The notes beneath the pieces are model-generated. The model was not told the origin of the DNA and did no database searches. It saw only the letters and a list, made by a program, of their open reading frames with translations. From a virus: a stretch of 27,630 nucleotides of DNA. Location: positions 1 through 27,630 of the IMG/VR virus record IMGVR_UViG_3300013132_000206; one strand, 5' to 3'. Below are positions 6,184-13,755 of this stretch, piece by piece. The stretch's first letter is position 1; each line of letters opens with the position of its first letter. The position numbers were made by a program, and so were the translations under genes.

Positions 6184-6945
6184 ATGCCAAGAAAAAAATC
6201 AGCAGGGATAGGAACCAGTCCAGTTCCCTTTGGAATGAGCAACAAGATGATGAAGAGAAAGAAACCAATCAATCTCGATTACATCAGAGCTATTGATCCT
6301 CTTACAGATAATCAGGAACGTTTGTTTGATGCTTACGAAGATGGTAAAAACGTTGTTGCCTATGGTGCAGCAGGCACGGGTAAAACATTTATTACACTCT
6401 ACAATGCATTATTGGATGTTTTAAATGAAAAATCTTCCTATGAAAAGATCTATATTGTTCGCTCACTGGTAGCAACTCGTGAGATTGGTTTCCTTCCTGG
6501 AGATCATGAAGATAAGTCTTCGCTGTATCAGATTCCATATAAGAACATGGTGAAATACATGTTCCAGATGCCTACGGAAACTGATTTTGAAATGCTCTAT
6601 GGAAATCTAAAGAATCAAGGAACAATTAGTTTCTGGAGTACATCATTCATTCGTGGTACAACTCTTGATAATGCAGTTATCATCGTAGATGAATTCCAAA
6701 ACTTGAATTTTCATGAACTTGATAGTATAATTACTCGTGTTGGTGAGAATACTAAGATCATGTTCTGTGGTGATGCCACTCAAAGTGATTTGGTAAAGAC
6801 AAATGAGAAGAATGGTATTATTGATTTCGTGAGAATTCTTCATCAAATGCCTTCGATGGAACTGATTGAGTTCGGACTGGAAGATATTGTAAGATCTGGT
6901 CTCTGTAAAGAATACTTAGTTGCTAAAGCTGAATTGGGAATGTAA
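6184..6945 (+). CDS. phoH: PhoH-like ATPase
   Basis: P-loop ATPase of the PhoH family, very common in marine phages; the cellular role is unclear, with RNA-related or phosphate-stress roles proposed. Seen: Walker A GAAGTGKT at residues 61-68, Walker B VIIVDE at 165-170 followed by FQN, and the conserved FCGDATQSD at about 194-202. The N-terminus is basic (RKKSAGIG, KMMKRKK). Length 253 residues is normal for phage copies. The stop overlaps the next ATG by one base (TAATG). Confidence 0.94.
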   Translation: MPRKKSAGIGTSPVPFGMSNKMMKRKKPINLDYIRAIDPLTDNQERLFDAYEDGKNVVAYGAAGTGKTFITLYNALLDVLNEKSSYEKIYIVRSLVATREIGFLPGDHEDKSSLYQIPYKNMVKYMFQMPTETDFEMLYGNLKNQGTISFWSTSFIRGTTLDNAVIIVDEFQNLNFHELDSIITRVGENTKIMFCGDATQSDLVKTNEKNGIIDFVRILHQMPSMELIEFGLEDIVRSGLCKEYLVAKAELGM

Positions 6946-7628
6946 TGTCATTTAATCATGTAGAACTTGATCTCCCTAGATTAGAGAGAGACACCATTGA
7001 TGGTGTAAGATATTATACTGTTCCTGGTGAGACTGACACATTTAAGTTAGTCTCAATTACTTCTGTGATCAGTCACTTTAACAAAGACTTTTTTGCTTCT
7101 TGGAGAAAGAAAGTTGGTGATGCAGAAGCGGATCGTATCACACGTAAGGCCACGTCAAGAGGAACTGATACTCATACTCTGATTGAGCAGTATCTTCGTA
7201 ACATGGACTGCAACTCAGACGTTCTTCCAATTTCTGAGATGCTGTTTCAGATTTCGATATCAGAGTTAAAACGTATAAATAATATCTATGCACTAGAAGG
7301 TTCTCTTTACAGTAAATATCTTGGTATCGCCGGTACTGTAGATTGTATTGCAGAGCATGATGGAGAACTTTCTATCATTGACTTTAAGACTTCCAAAAAA
7401 CCAAAGCCAAAAGAATGGATTGAGCATTACTTTGTTCAGTGTGCAGCATATGCGTGTATGCTGCACGAATTAACAGGATTATCTGTTAAAAAGTTCGTGA
7501 TCATTATGACTTGCGAAACTGGAGAATGCGTAATCTACGAAGAACGAGATAAGGAAAAATATATTCGTCTTCTAACTCAATATATTAAAAAATTTGTCAC
7601 AGATAAGTTGTCCAGTCTTGACAAATAA
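6945..7628 (+). CDS. PD-(D/E)XK (RecB/Cas4-like) nuclease
   Basis: Putative DNA exonuclease or structure-specific nuclease of replication or recombination. Catalytic layout is visible in 227 residues: RGTDTHTLIE at 72-81 (motif-I-like R-G-x-x-x-H), a glutamate near 118, GTVDCIAEH at 130-138, IIDFKTSKK at 144-152 (the D-x-K core: D146, K148) and QCAAYA at 165-170. It is translationally coupled to phoH. Cyanophages usually have such a gene between phoH and gp33. A strong promoter overlaps its stop. Confidence 0.85.
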   Translation: MSFNHVELDLPRLERDTIDGVRYYTVPGETDTFKLVSITSVISHFNKDFFASWRKKVGDAEADRITRKATSRGTDTHTLIEQYLRNMDCNSDVLPISEMLFQISISELKRINNIYALEGSLYSKYLGIAGTVDCIAEHDGELSIIDFKTSKKPKPKEWIEHYFVQCAAYACMLHELTGLSVKKFVIIMTCETGECVIYEERDKEKYIRLLTQYIKKFVTDKLSSLDK

Positions 7629-7646
7629 TAAGTTATGTATTATGAT
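7618..7646 (+). promoter_or_regulatory. Near-consensus sigma-70 promoter over the nuclease stop
   Basis: TTGACA (7618-7623), 17 bases, TATGAT (7641-7646). The stop codon of the nuclease lies inside it. Predicted start ~7653, 14 bases before the gp33 ATG, with no clear ribosome site between. Likely host-polymerase driven, so gp33 would be made early enough to activate late genes. Confidence 0.85.
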
Positions 7647-7666
7647 GATCAAAATTCTTGTTATAA

Positions 7667-7948
7667 ATGTACGTTAATCTTTTAGATCCTATGCAGAACG
7701 AACTCGAAAAAGTATTCGAAGATAAGTTTTTCTGCCAATCAAAATTTGCTCAAGAAATTGAGAGTCTTGTGCATAGTGATTTAAACATGAACTATATTGA
7801 TGCTATCGTGTATTTCTGCGAGAAAAATAGCATTGATTTGGAAAGCGTTCCTAAGTTGATCTCAAAACCACTTAAGGAAAAGATTAAGTATGAAGCAATG
7901 CAATTAAACTTCCTGAAGCGCAGTTCGAGGGCTAGATTAGTATTCTGA
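7667..7948 (+). CDS. 33: Late transcription co-activator gp33
   Basis: In T4, gp33 binds the RNA polymerase beta flap and the sliding clamp gp45 and, with gp55, allows late transcription. The 93-residue protein matches the T4 gp33 core as I recall it: NMNYIDAIVYFCEKNSI at residues 40-56 and PLKEKIKYEAMQLNFL at 68-83 parallel the T4 stretch M-S-Y-L-E-A...F-L-E-E-N-S-I and E-K-I-Q-S-E-A. The short hydrophobic C-terminus ARLVF would be the clamp-binding tail. Position upstream of gp59 and gp32 agrees. Stop overlaps the next ATG. Confidence 0.82.
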   Translation: MYVNLLDPMQNELEKVFEDKFFCQSKFAQEIESLVHSDLNMNYIDAIVYFCEKNSIDLESVPKLISKPLKEKIKYEAMQLNFLKRSSRARLVF

Positions 7949-8565
7949 TGGAAAATATTCGTGCATTGAAAGAACCCTTTCCACACTTAATTGTGGAAAA
8001 TATGTATGATAACGAAGAGTTAAAATTAATTTGGGAAGAACTTGAGTTTTTAAATAAACGAGGAAAACTTAAGAATCCAGATGTATATGGAGCTTCAAAA
8101 AATAAAGACGGATATGATACTAATGCAAAAGCAATAGTTTTAGATTACGTATATGAAAATAGAGACTTTTCTAATATTTTAAATATAAATCGAAAATTAT
8201 TTAACTATTCAAAGATATACTCAGATCTAAGTCCATATCATTTTAAGTTTTCAATTTGTAACCATGATCACACAAAACTTAGATACTATTCAGATAAAGA
8301 ATATTATCTTCCTCATCGTGATCCTTGCGAGGATACTATTGCTTGCACATATTTTTACAAAAAACCTAAAAAATTTTCTGGCGGAGAATTATTTTTTCCA
8401 GATTATAATTATGAAATAGAATGTTTGGATAACATGTGCATTATTTTTCCATCATATTTTACACATGGAGTTAGAGAAATATCAATAGATGATAGTAACT
8501 ATCATAATGGATTCGGAAGATATTGTATGACACAATTCACAAACGTAATCGAAAAAAATGATTAA
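7948..8565 (+). CDS. 2-oxoglutarate/Fe(II) oxygenase (prolyl-4-hydroxylase-like)
   Basis: Would hydroxylate a protein, nucleic acid or small molecule using 2-oxoglutarate, O2 and Fe(II). In 205 residues the iron triad is visible: H123-R-D125 in YLPHRDPCED and distal H173 in SYFTHGVREI; R191 in GFGRYCMTQF is placed to bind 2-oxoglutarate. SGGELFFPDY at 144-153 is typical of the jelly-roll core. Start overlaps the gp33 stop (TGATG). Substrate unknown. It and the next gene are richer in A and T than gp59 or gp32 and interrupt the gp33-gp59 order. Confidence 0.85.
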   Translation: MENIRALKEPFPHLIVENMYDNEELKLIWEELEFLNKRGKLKNPDVYGASKNKDGYDTNAKAIVLDYVYENRDFSNILNINRKLFNYSKIYSDLSPYHFKFSICNHDHTKLRYYSDKEYYLPHRDPCEDTIACTYFYKKPKKFSGGELFFPDYNYEIECLDNMCIIFPSYFTHGVREISIDDSNYHNGFGRYCMTQFTNVIEKND

Positions 8566-9280
8566 TCAAATTTATCATACATCTCATTGTGGTTCTACTC
8601 TTTTAATTTCTCTTTTAAAGGACATCACTCAAGCATATTCTGAGCCATCTTGGAGTCATCAAGTCATTCGTGACTCTGCAGATTTTTTTGAAAATATTGA
8701 TCAATATAATGGTGGAATAATTAAATTACCTAGTGCATTATGTAATTATGCATATCAAACTGAAGGTAAAAAAATATTTTTATACCGCCAACTAAAACAA
8801 CATCTTTTTAAGATTCTTCCTGATAGAAAAATAACATATATTGATAGTGATTATTATCCATATTTTCGCAAAAATATTCATCCCAGTTTAAAAAATATTG
8901 AGTTTGATACCATAGAAAAAATAAATATTTTTTTATGGGCTAATAGAATCATGTGGATATCCGAGTGTCCTGATATTTCGTGGATCAATACCAACGAATT
9001 TTTAATCAATAAAAAAGAAACTTTAGATTTTGTTTGTGATCATTTTGAAATAGAAAGGATAAAGAATATTGAACTGGCAGATATTCATGTCAAATCTATT
9101 GGAATGAATCATAATGATATTGAGTTAAGTAAAGTAATACCAAACATTCAACAAGCAGTTCGTGTTGAACCCGATTTTGGTGTTATTTCTGACGAAGTAT
9201 GCTATAATAACCATGCTATTCGTGAACTCATAGAATGGACTCGTAATAACTTGCCGTTTATCCCACAGTACCTACTTTGA
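8558..9280 (+). CDS. Sulfotransferase-like P-loop protein
   Basis: A 240-residue protein whose start, YHTSHCGSTLLISLLKD at residues 6-22, resembles the phosphosulfate-binding loop of sulfotransferases (H-x-x-x-C/S-G-S/T-T-L-L). Other supportive points are an R/D-rich middle and a late helix NHAIRELIEWTRN. The second PAPS-binding motif is not clear, so a nucleotide kinase-like or non-catalytic relative is possible. It overlaps the oxygenase by 8 bases and probably works with it or on the same target. Strongly AT-biased. Confidence 0.5.
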   Translation: MINQIYHTSHCGSTLLISLLKDITQAYSEPSWSHQVIRDSADFFENIDQYNGGIIKLPSALCNYAYQTEGKKIFLYRQLKQHLFKILPDRKITYIDSDYYPYFRKNIHPSLKNIEFDTIEKINIFLWANRIMWISECPDISWINTNEFLINKKETLDFVCDHFEIERIKNIELADIHVKSIGMNHNDIELSKVIPNIQQAVRVEPDFGVISDEVCYNNHAIRELIEWTRNNLPFIPQYLL

Positions 9281-9361
9281 CGGCCACCAAAATTCACCTT
9301 TGATTCCATTTTTGGTCGAAAAAAAACTCCGGCAAAAATTTTTGCCCATTACTTTTTTCAA
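9281..9361. other. gp59 leader with a 16-bp perfect palindrome
   Basis: No gene. GGCAAAAATTTTTGCC (9331-9346) is a perfect inverted repeat 15 bases before the gp59 start. Upstream are a TTGACG (9277-9282) with only a weak TTTGAT partner, and CCAAAAT...ATTTTTGG arms that could form another hairpin. There is no recognisable ribosome site before gp59. Could be an operator, a translation-control structure or a transcription signal. Confidence 0.5.
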
Positions 9362-9958
9362 ATGATGCCCTTTGATACCTACAAAACCTATATTGCGCTG
9401 AAAAATCACTTTACTCAACCTAATTATGATTACCAGAAGTATTGTGGAAAAATTAAAGCGAGTGTCCAGTCTTTTTATAAGCGAAAAGACCGATTCTGGT
9501 TTGAAAAACTGTCCCGCAATAAAACTGACAAGGAAATTGAGGACTTTTTTGTCAGCAATTTTGTTATGGCCTCTGATCCTGCTAATTTGTGGGTCGGAAG
9601 CATTATTCGTGAAGGTGACCGAAATTATACAGAATGGCAGAAAAGGATTCAATCGCTAAGTTACGTTTTTAAGGAAGAAACGGAGCAATTGTTCTCTGAG
9701 AACAAATTTGAAGAAATCTTCGATTGCAAAAATGGTCATCCAGTAGTCCTTAAAAGATTCCTGAGCGGGAAAATTAGCCTGGAAACACTGGTGATCTATG
9801 ATAGAATATTCCTGTTCGGGAAAGACTTTGATAAAAAGTTAAAAGACCCGATTTGGGAGATTGTGAGTATGAAAATGAAAAAGTATTCTCCCTTTCTAAA
9901 TATCGATGTATTCCGTTATCGTAAAATCTTGAAAGAAATTGTTGTAGGAGACCGATGA
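9362..9958 (+). CDS. 59: gp59 helicase loader
   Basis: In T4, gp59 binds fork DNA and gp32 and loads the gp41 helicase. The 198-residue, basic, all-helical-looking protein follows the T4 gp59 pattern: an early DTYKTYIALKNHF helix, YQKYCGKIKASVQSFYKRKDRFWFEKLS (compare T4 Y-Q-K-R-R-D-K-Y-F-F-Q-K-L-S), a DFFVSNFVMASDPANLWVG segment and an end with FLNIDVFRYRKILKEIV. Two adjacent ATG codons (9362, 9365) could start it. It overlaps the next gene by 4 bases. Order gp33-gp59-gp32 is as in T4-like cyanophages apart from the inserted pair upstream. Confidence 0.88.
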   Translation: MMPFDTYKTYIALKNHFTQPNYDYQKYCGKIKASVQSFYKRKDRFWFEKLSRNKTDKEIEDFFVSNFVMASDPANLWVGSIIREGDRNYTEWQKRIQSLSYVFKEETEQLFSENKFEEIFDCKNGHPVVLKRFLSGKISLETLVIYDRIFLFGKDFDKKLKDPIWEIVSMKMKKYSPFLNIDVFRYRKILKEIVVGDR

Positions 9959-10299
9959 GTTTTTTTGAATCCGAAGTTGTTCGTTCCGAGATGTCTGAAA
10001 TTTCAGAACTTCAAGAAGAAGTGTATCATAACGTGTTTAAGTTCTTCAAAATGACAAAGGAGGACAAAATTAAGCATGTTGACGTACTTCAGAAGTTACT
10101 GAACAAACAACAAGTTCTCTACACAAGAATGAGTTTGTCTGATGATCCTGAAGCAAAAGCAATGAAGCAAAAAATTGCTGAATCTGCTTCGATGATGGGT
10201 CTGGACGCAAATGTCGATATGAACGTTATTTTTAGCAACATGTCAAAACTGATTGATGTGATGCGTGATCAGATTGACAAAAATGATCTGAAGGATTAG
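9955..10299 (+). CDS. DUF1825-like protein, 114 aa
   Basis: The N-terminus MSFFESEVVRSEM matches the start of the cyanobacterial DUF1825 family, and the following helices (VLQKLLNKQQVLYTRMSLSDDPEAKAMKQKI) keep its spacing. Function is unknown. It is coupled to gp59 (ATGA) and sits next to gp32, suggesting a replication-linked job, and the family's cyanobacterial origin suggests capture from a host. The gp32 promoter lies across its last codons and stop. Confidence 0.75.
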   Translation: MSFFESEVVRSEMSEISELQEEVYHNVFKFFKMTKEDKIKHVDVLQKLLNKQQVLYTRMSLSDDPEAKAMKQKIAESASMMGLDANVDMNVIFSNMSKLIDVMRDQIDKNDLKD

Positions 10300-10302
10300 A
10301 AT
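10274..10302 (+). promoter_or_regulatory. Near-consensus sigma-70 promoter before gp32
   Basis: TTGACA (10274-10279), 17 bases, TAGAAT (10297-10302). It overlaps the end of the DUF1825 gene; the TAG stop is the first half of the -10 box. Predicted start ~10309. Gives gp32 independent, strong expression. Confidence 0.8.
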
Positions 10303-10307
10303 AACGG

Positions 10308-10346
10308 GGTACACAAAGGCCAAATCCAATTTATACGAGGTACACA
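10308..10346 (+). repeat. GGTACACA direct repeat in the gp32 leader
   Basis: GGTACACA occurs at 10308-10315 and again at 10339-10346, the second running into the gp32 ATG; GAGG just before or within it is the likely ribosome site. T4 gp32 represses its own translation by binding its mRNA leader, so a repeated leader element is a candidate regulatory site. No pseudoknot was demonstrated. Confidence 0.45.
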
Positions 10347-11290
10347 TGTCTTTTGCTAATCTTAAAAAGCAATCTAAACTTGGTTCGCTCACCGAAAAAC
10401 TGGTGAAAGAAGTCGAGAAAATGAGCACTGGTTCTGGTGGTGCAGATGAACGTTTCTGGAAACCAGAAATGGACAAAACTGGTGTTGGTTCTGCAGTAAT
10501 CCGTTTCCTGCCTGCTGCTGAAGGGGAGGATGTCCCCTGGGTGAAGATGTATTCCCATGCCTTCCAAGGCCCTGGTGGTTGGTACATCGAGAACTCCCTG
10601 ACCACTCTGGGTCAGAAGGATCCTGTGTCGGAGCACAATCGTGAACTGTGGAACAGTGGTAGCGAGAAAGATAAGGAAACTGTGCGTAAGCAGAAGCGCA
10701 AACTGAACTATTACAGCAACATCTACGTTGTGAAGGATCCCGCAAATCCTCAGAACGAAGGTAAAGTGTTTCTGTTCAAGTTCGGTAAGAAGATCTTCGA
10801 CAAGATTCTGAATGCAATGCAACCAGAGTTTGAAGATGAAGAGCCGATCAATCCTTTTGATTTCTGGTCTGGTGCCAACTTCCGCCTGAAGATTCGTAAG
10901 GTTGAAGGTTATTGGAACTACGACAAGTCTGAGTTTGAATCTCCCGCTCCTTTGCTGGAAGATGATGATGCTCTGGAAACTCTGTGGAAGAAAGAGTATT
11001 CTCTGACTGCCGTTGTTGGTGTTGATCAGTTCAAGTCCTATGACGATCTTGAGAAGCGTCTGAAGTATGTGCTGGGTCAGAAAGGCACTTCACGTATGCA
11101 GAGCTTGGATGAAGAGGAAGAGTACGAATCTTATGTTCAGACTCCTTCCAAAGAAGAAAAGGTAATGGAAGAACTGGAAGCATCGTATCAGAAGAGCAAG
11201 GCATCTCCTTCTCTTCCGAATCTGTCAGCTGTCGATGACGAAGATGAAGATGATGCGATGAAGTATTTCCAAAAACTGGTTGACGAGTGA
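10346..11290 (+). CDS. 32: gp32 single-stranded DNA-binding protein
   Basis: Coats ssDNA at forks and recombination sites and recruits gp59 and other replication proteins. The 314 residues show a basic N-terminal LAST-like segment (SFANLKKQSKLGSL), a core with FWKPEMDKTGVGSAVIRFLP, WVKMYSHAFQGPGGWYIENS and NYYSNIYVVKDPANPQNEGKV, and an acidic C-terminal tail (AVDDEDEDDAMKYF). T4 binds zinc through His64 and three cysteines; here H71 remains but the CPVC equivalent reads DPVS (92-95) and the other cysteine is N/S (83-84), so the zinc site appears lost. Own promoter upstream; terminator downstream inside gp53. Confidence 0.95.
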   Translation: MSFANLKKQSKLGSLTEKLVKEVEKMSTGSGGADERFWKPEMDKTGVGSAVIRFLPAAEGEDVPWVKMYSHAFQGPGGWYIENSLTTLGQKDPVSEHNRELWNSGSEKDKETVRKQKRKLNYYSNIYVVKDPANPQNEGKVFLFKFGKKIFDKILNAMQPEFEDEEPINPFDFWSGANFRLKIRKVEGYWNYDKSEFESPAPLLEDDDALETLWKKEYSLTAVVGVDQFKSYDDLEKRLKYVLGQKGTSRMQSLDEEEEYESYVQTPSKEEKVMEELEASYQKSKASPSLPNLSAVDDEDEDDAMKYFQKLVDE

Positions 11291-11965
11291 TTACTCAAAT
11301 AATCTGATATTGTCGCCCTTCTTCAAGGTGGAGTTCACATATTGATCTCCACCTTTTTTATATGGCATGATGTTTTCTAAGTCATTGAATAAAGTATTCA
11401 GATAGATGGGCTTCAGAACGTAGATATTTCTCTTATCTTCTTGAATTTGATTCTCATAATCATAGTTTGTCACTTCATAAGCAATATTTGACTTAGTAAC
11501 TTCTTGTCCTAATCCAGAATCGTAATATGTGATCGAATATCCTTGATCAACCTCAAGTCCCTTTGGTACGATTACAAGGCCGTTTCCATTTAAAATTTCT
11601 TCTGTTTCATAGTGATGAACTCCATTATATAAGGTATTATAGTCACCATATTTTTCTAACAGATACTTATCAAATGTAATCTGAGTCATTGGCCACTCAG
11701 TTTGAATATTGAGTATATTGTTTGACAGGAGAACGACCCAATCTAATGAAGATTCATTATAAAACTTATAAGCAACATTATCTGGTCTTTCGTCACCAAC
11801 TACTTGATACTTTGTGAAGAATGAAAGATTACCAAAGATGTCTTCACGAATCTTTCCTCTTTTGAAAAGATTTTTTACATTATCATAATTTGAAATATAT
11901 TGTTCGTCCTTATTACGACTGATGTATTCAAAATTAGGAACTTGTCTGAAATAGGGTCTTGACAT
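11291..11965 (-). CDS. 53: Baseplate wedge protein gp53
   Basis: gp53 joins neighbouring baseplate wedges around the hub in T4. The 224-residue protein begins MSRPYFRQVPNFEYISR and has YQVVGDERPDNVAYKFYNESSLDWVVLLSNNILN at residues ~53-87, the hallmark of the family (a W-V-V-L-L-x-N-x-I/N segment after a Y-x-D-x-x-L/S turn), then EWPMTQITFDKYLLEKYG. T4 gp53 is 196 residues. It ends base-to-base against gp32 (convergent) and lies 2 bases after gp48 in the same minus-strand transcript. Its C-terminal codons double as the gp32 terminator. Confidence 0.88.
   Translation of the reverse strand: MSRPYFRQVPNFEYISRNKDEQYISNYDNVKNLFKRGKIREDIFGNLSFFTKYQVVGDERPDNVAYKFYNESSLDWVVLLSNNILNIQTEWPMTQITFDKYLLEKYGDYNTLYNGVHHYETEEILNGNGLVIVPKGLEVDQGYSITYYDSGLGQEVTKSNIAYEVTNYDYENQIQEDKRNIYVLKPIYLNTLFNDLENIMPYKKGGDQYVNSTLKKGDNIRLFE
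11325..11361 (+). terminator. Terminator for gp32 inside the facing gp53 gene
   Basis: Stem AAGGTGGAG (11325-11333) / CTCCACCTT (11347-11355), 13-base loop, then T run to 11359. It lies 35 bases past the gp32 stop and within the last ~25 codons of the oppositely oriented gp53, whose residues GGDQYVNSTLKKG it encodes. Confidence 0.85.
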
Positions 11966-11967
11966 TT

Positions 11968-13389
11968 TTAGTAACCGATTGTAGATTGACCTGGCACATC
12001 TTCGTCATAATTATCATTAAAGATTGGTTCAAGTTCATTGAATTGTAGCGTCAGTCCATATTGGGTCATTGTTGCTGCTGTATCATAAAAAGTTGCATAT
12101 GAACCATCTGGAGTATAATCAACGGAGCATTGTGATAATGCACAAACTTTAATCCTATTAATTGATGTATGGGGGTTTCCTGTTCTTCCATCAATGTAAG
12201 TAATCCTAAAAACGTTTGGTGCTTTAAGAAATAACTTGGTTGAAGATTTTCTTACTGACATTCCTTTTTTGAAGAATCGAATAATACCTTTGACCTGTTT
12301 TGCTTCATCTTCACTTCTTGGTGATAATTTAAAACTAAAATTAAAAGGTCTTAATTGTGGGCCATTAAACAGAAGTTCTAAGTTTGGGTTTACAGCAGCT
12401 CCAGCAAATCTTGAAAATATATTAGTACCTACTGCTTTTCCTGCAGCCCATAATGCCGCTGCCCTACCTGTCTCTGCATTTTGCATATCTCCTTTTGGAA
12501 AAATACTATTAAACGCATCTTTAAAGGCGTCCTTCGTACCTGTGATGGCACCTAAGGATCCTGCTGCCATCACCGCTTGTAAAGGATTGATTGTATCATT
12601 TTGCCAATCAACAGTATTAATATCTGAAATTGATGGTTGAATTGGAAGATAAACTCTCCCAAGAATTGTATTAAATGATCTTTCTCCTACTTTTGTCTGT
12701 CCACTATATTCAAGCATTTCAAATCTAACATAATCTTGTTGGTTATTTGCCAATCCAGTTGGATAAATCCAAGCTTGTGCTCCTGAAGGATTATAACTTC
12801 CCTCTTTTTGTTCTGTTTTTGCATCAATATCTATACTAATTGGTTTTGCTTTACCATCACCTCCTCCACCACCTCCTCCAGTTCCTCCAGTTCCTCCAGT
12901 GCCACCGCCAGTATTTTGTAATTTTGCAGATAATTGTCCAGCCAGTCCTTGCTGAGTATTAACCGCTGTGTTAATAACAGAATTATTGATTGCTTGATTT
13001 AATACTCCATTTGGACTATTTAATGATGCAATTGCTTGAGGACTTAAAACTGGATCTCCTACGTTTTTACCGAACGGAATTCTTCCAGCGTCAGCATCAC
13101 CTTGATTGTAGGCAAATGATGAAAATGTTCTACCATTATCTGAAGAGGCTGCAGCTAAGGTATAACCACCGTGTTGAAATCCATCTCCAGTTTCGTTTCC
13201 AGGTTGCCAAATTTCGCCAGTTGCTGATCTGCCACCACCCTTTGGAGTATAATAGGCATAAATTGTAGATCTAGTTACTTTTCCATTATTATCTATTGTA
13301 TATTCAGTTCGAGTCCTAAAAAATAACTGAGTTCCATTTAACTTTGGACCAGTCCCATCTGAGCTTATTATTTTCGTTTGCGTAGACAT
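11968..13389 (-). CDS. 48: Baseplate tail-tube cap gp48
   Basis: In T4, gp48 sits on the baseplate hub and starts the tail tube together with gp54. The C-terminal half carries the family hallmark RPFNFSFKLSPRSEDEAKQVKGIIRFFKK (about residues 341-369), then FRITYIDGR and a Cys-containing strand. The 473-residue length exceeds T4 gp48 (about 364) because of an N-terminal region with YTPKGGGRSATGEIWQPG and a glycine-threonine linker (GGGTGGTGGTGGGGGGG, residues ~163-178). Alternative: another hub cap of the gp48/gp54 superfamily. A minus-strand CTAAATAG box precedes it. Confidence 0.8.
   Translation of the reverse strand: MSTQTKIISSDGTGPKLNGTQLFFRTRTEYTIDNNGKVTRSTIYAYYTPKGGGRSATGEIWQPGNETGDGFQHGGYTLAAASSDNGRTFSSFAYNQGDADAGRIPFGKNVGDPVLSPQAIASLNSPNGVLNQAINNSVINTAVNTQQGLAGQLSAKLQNTGGGTGGTGGTGGGGGGGDGKAKPISIDIDAKTEQKEGSYNPSGAQAWIYPTGLANNQQDYVRFEMLEYSGQTKVGERSFNTILGRVYLPIQPSISDINTVDWQNDTINPLQAVMAAGSLGAITGTKDAFKDAFNSIFPKGDMQNAETGRAAALWAAGKAVGTNIFSRFAGAAVNPNLELLFNGPQLRPFNFSFKLSPRSEDEAKQVKGIIRFFKKGMSVRKSSTKLFLKAPNVFRITYIDGRTGNPHTSINRIKVCALSQCSVDYTPDGSYATFYDTAATMTQYGLTLQFNELEPIFNDNYDEDVPGQSTIGY
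12875..12901. repeat. Nine-base tandem repeat encoding a Gly/Thr linker
   Basis: Three copies of CCTCCAGTT/G in a row, within a longer run of CCTCCACCA-like triplets (12860-12908). On the minus strand it encodes the GGTGG linker of gp48. Such tracts change length by slippage, so linker length may vary between related phages. Confidence 0.75.
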
Positions 13390-13404
13390 TAGATGGTTTT
13401 TTAC

Positions 13405-13412
13405 CTATTTAG
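13405..13412 (-). promoter_or_regulatory. Minus-strand late-type box (CTAAATAG) before gp48
   Basis: Plus-strand CTATTTAG reads CTAAATAG on the minus strand; it contains the TAG stop of the 13755-13405 gene and ends 15 bases before the gp48 ATG. Confidence 0.45.
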
Positions 13413-13755
13413 TGACGAATTTGGCATAACGCAAAGAACGAAGATATTCAATCTCATTATTTCGTATTAAATGCATTTTACCTACAACTTCTTCCCAGGT
13501 ATAATTTCTAGACATTCCCCAATGAAAATTTATTCCTTTGAATCCCCATCGCTCTACAGCAGTCACAGCGACTAAAGGATGTTCGTCATATGTAATATCT
13601 GAAGTTTTGGGTATGTATATAAAGGTATAATAATTGCCAACGTCGGGAATAAATTCAGATTCTGTAAAAACTTCAAGTATATTCATCATGATAAGTTCTG
13701 CATTTTCAGAACCGTCGAGTTTTCTTTTTAATTGTTCGACTCTTGATGATGCCAT
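13405..13755 (-). CDS. Unknown protein between gp4 and gp48, 116 aa
   Basis: Not recognised by domain. The N-terminus MASSRVEQLKRKLDGSENAEL is helical; the middle is strand-like (YYTFIYIPKTSDITYDEHPLVAVTAVERWGFKGINFHWG) with a RNYTWEEVVGKMHLI segment. Start overlaps the gp4 stop by one base (TAATG). Its place in a strictly structural minus-strand operon (gp4, this, gp48, gp53) suggests a virion or assembly role. The stop is part of a late-type box. Confidence 0.75.
   Translation of the reverse strand: MASSRVEQLKRKLDGSENAELIMMNILEVFTESEFIPDVGNYYTFIYIPKTSDITYDEHPLVAVTAVERWGFKGINFHWGMSRNYTWEEVVGKMHLIRNNEIEYLRSLRYAKFVTK

Noticed and set aside
9277-9304. Fifth sigma-70 promoter (TTGACG)
   Set aside because: Best -10 partner is TTTGAT at 16 bases, with two mismatches; not strong enough to call.
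9272-9652. A minus-strand frame opposite gp59
   Set aside because: gp59 in the plus strand matches T4 gp59 order; the opposite frame has no ribosome site or recognisable domain.
10331-10822. Long minus-strand frame opposite gp32
   Set aside because: An antisense shadow of the codon pattern of gp32, without motif or signal.
12860-12908. CRISPR-like or regulatory repeat
   Set aside because: Nine-base units in phase with codons encode a Gly/Thr linker in gp48; no spacers or palindromes.
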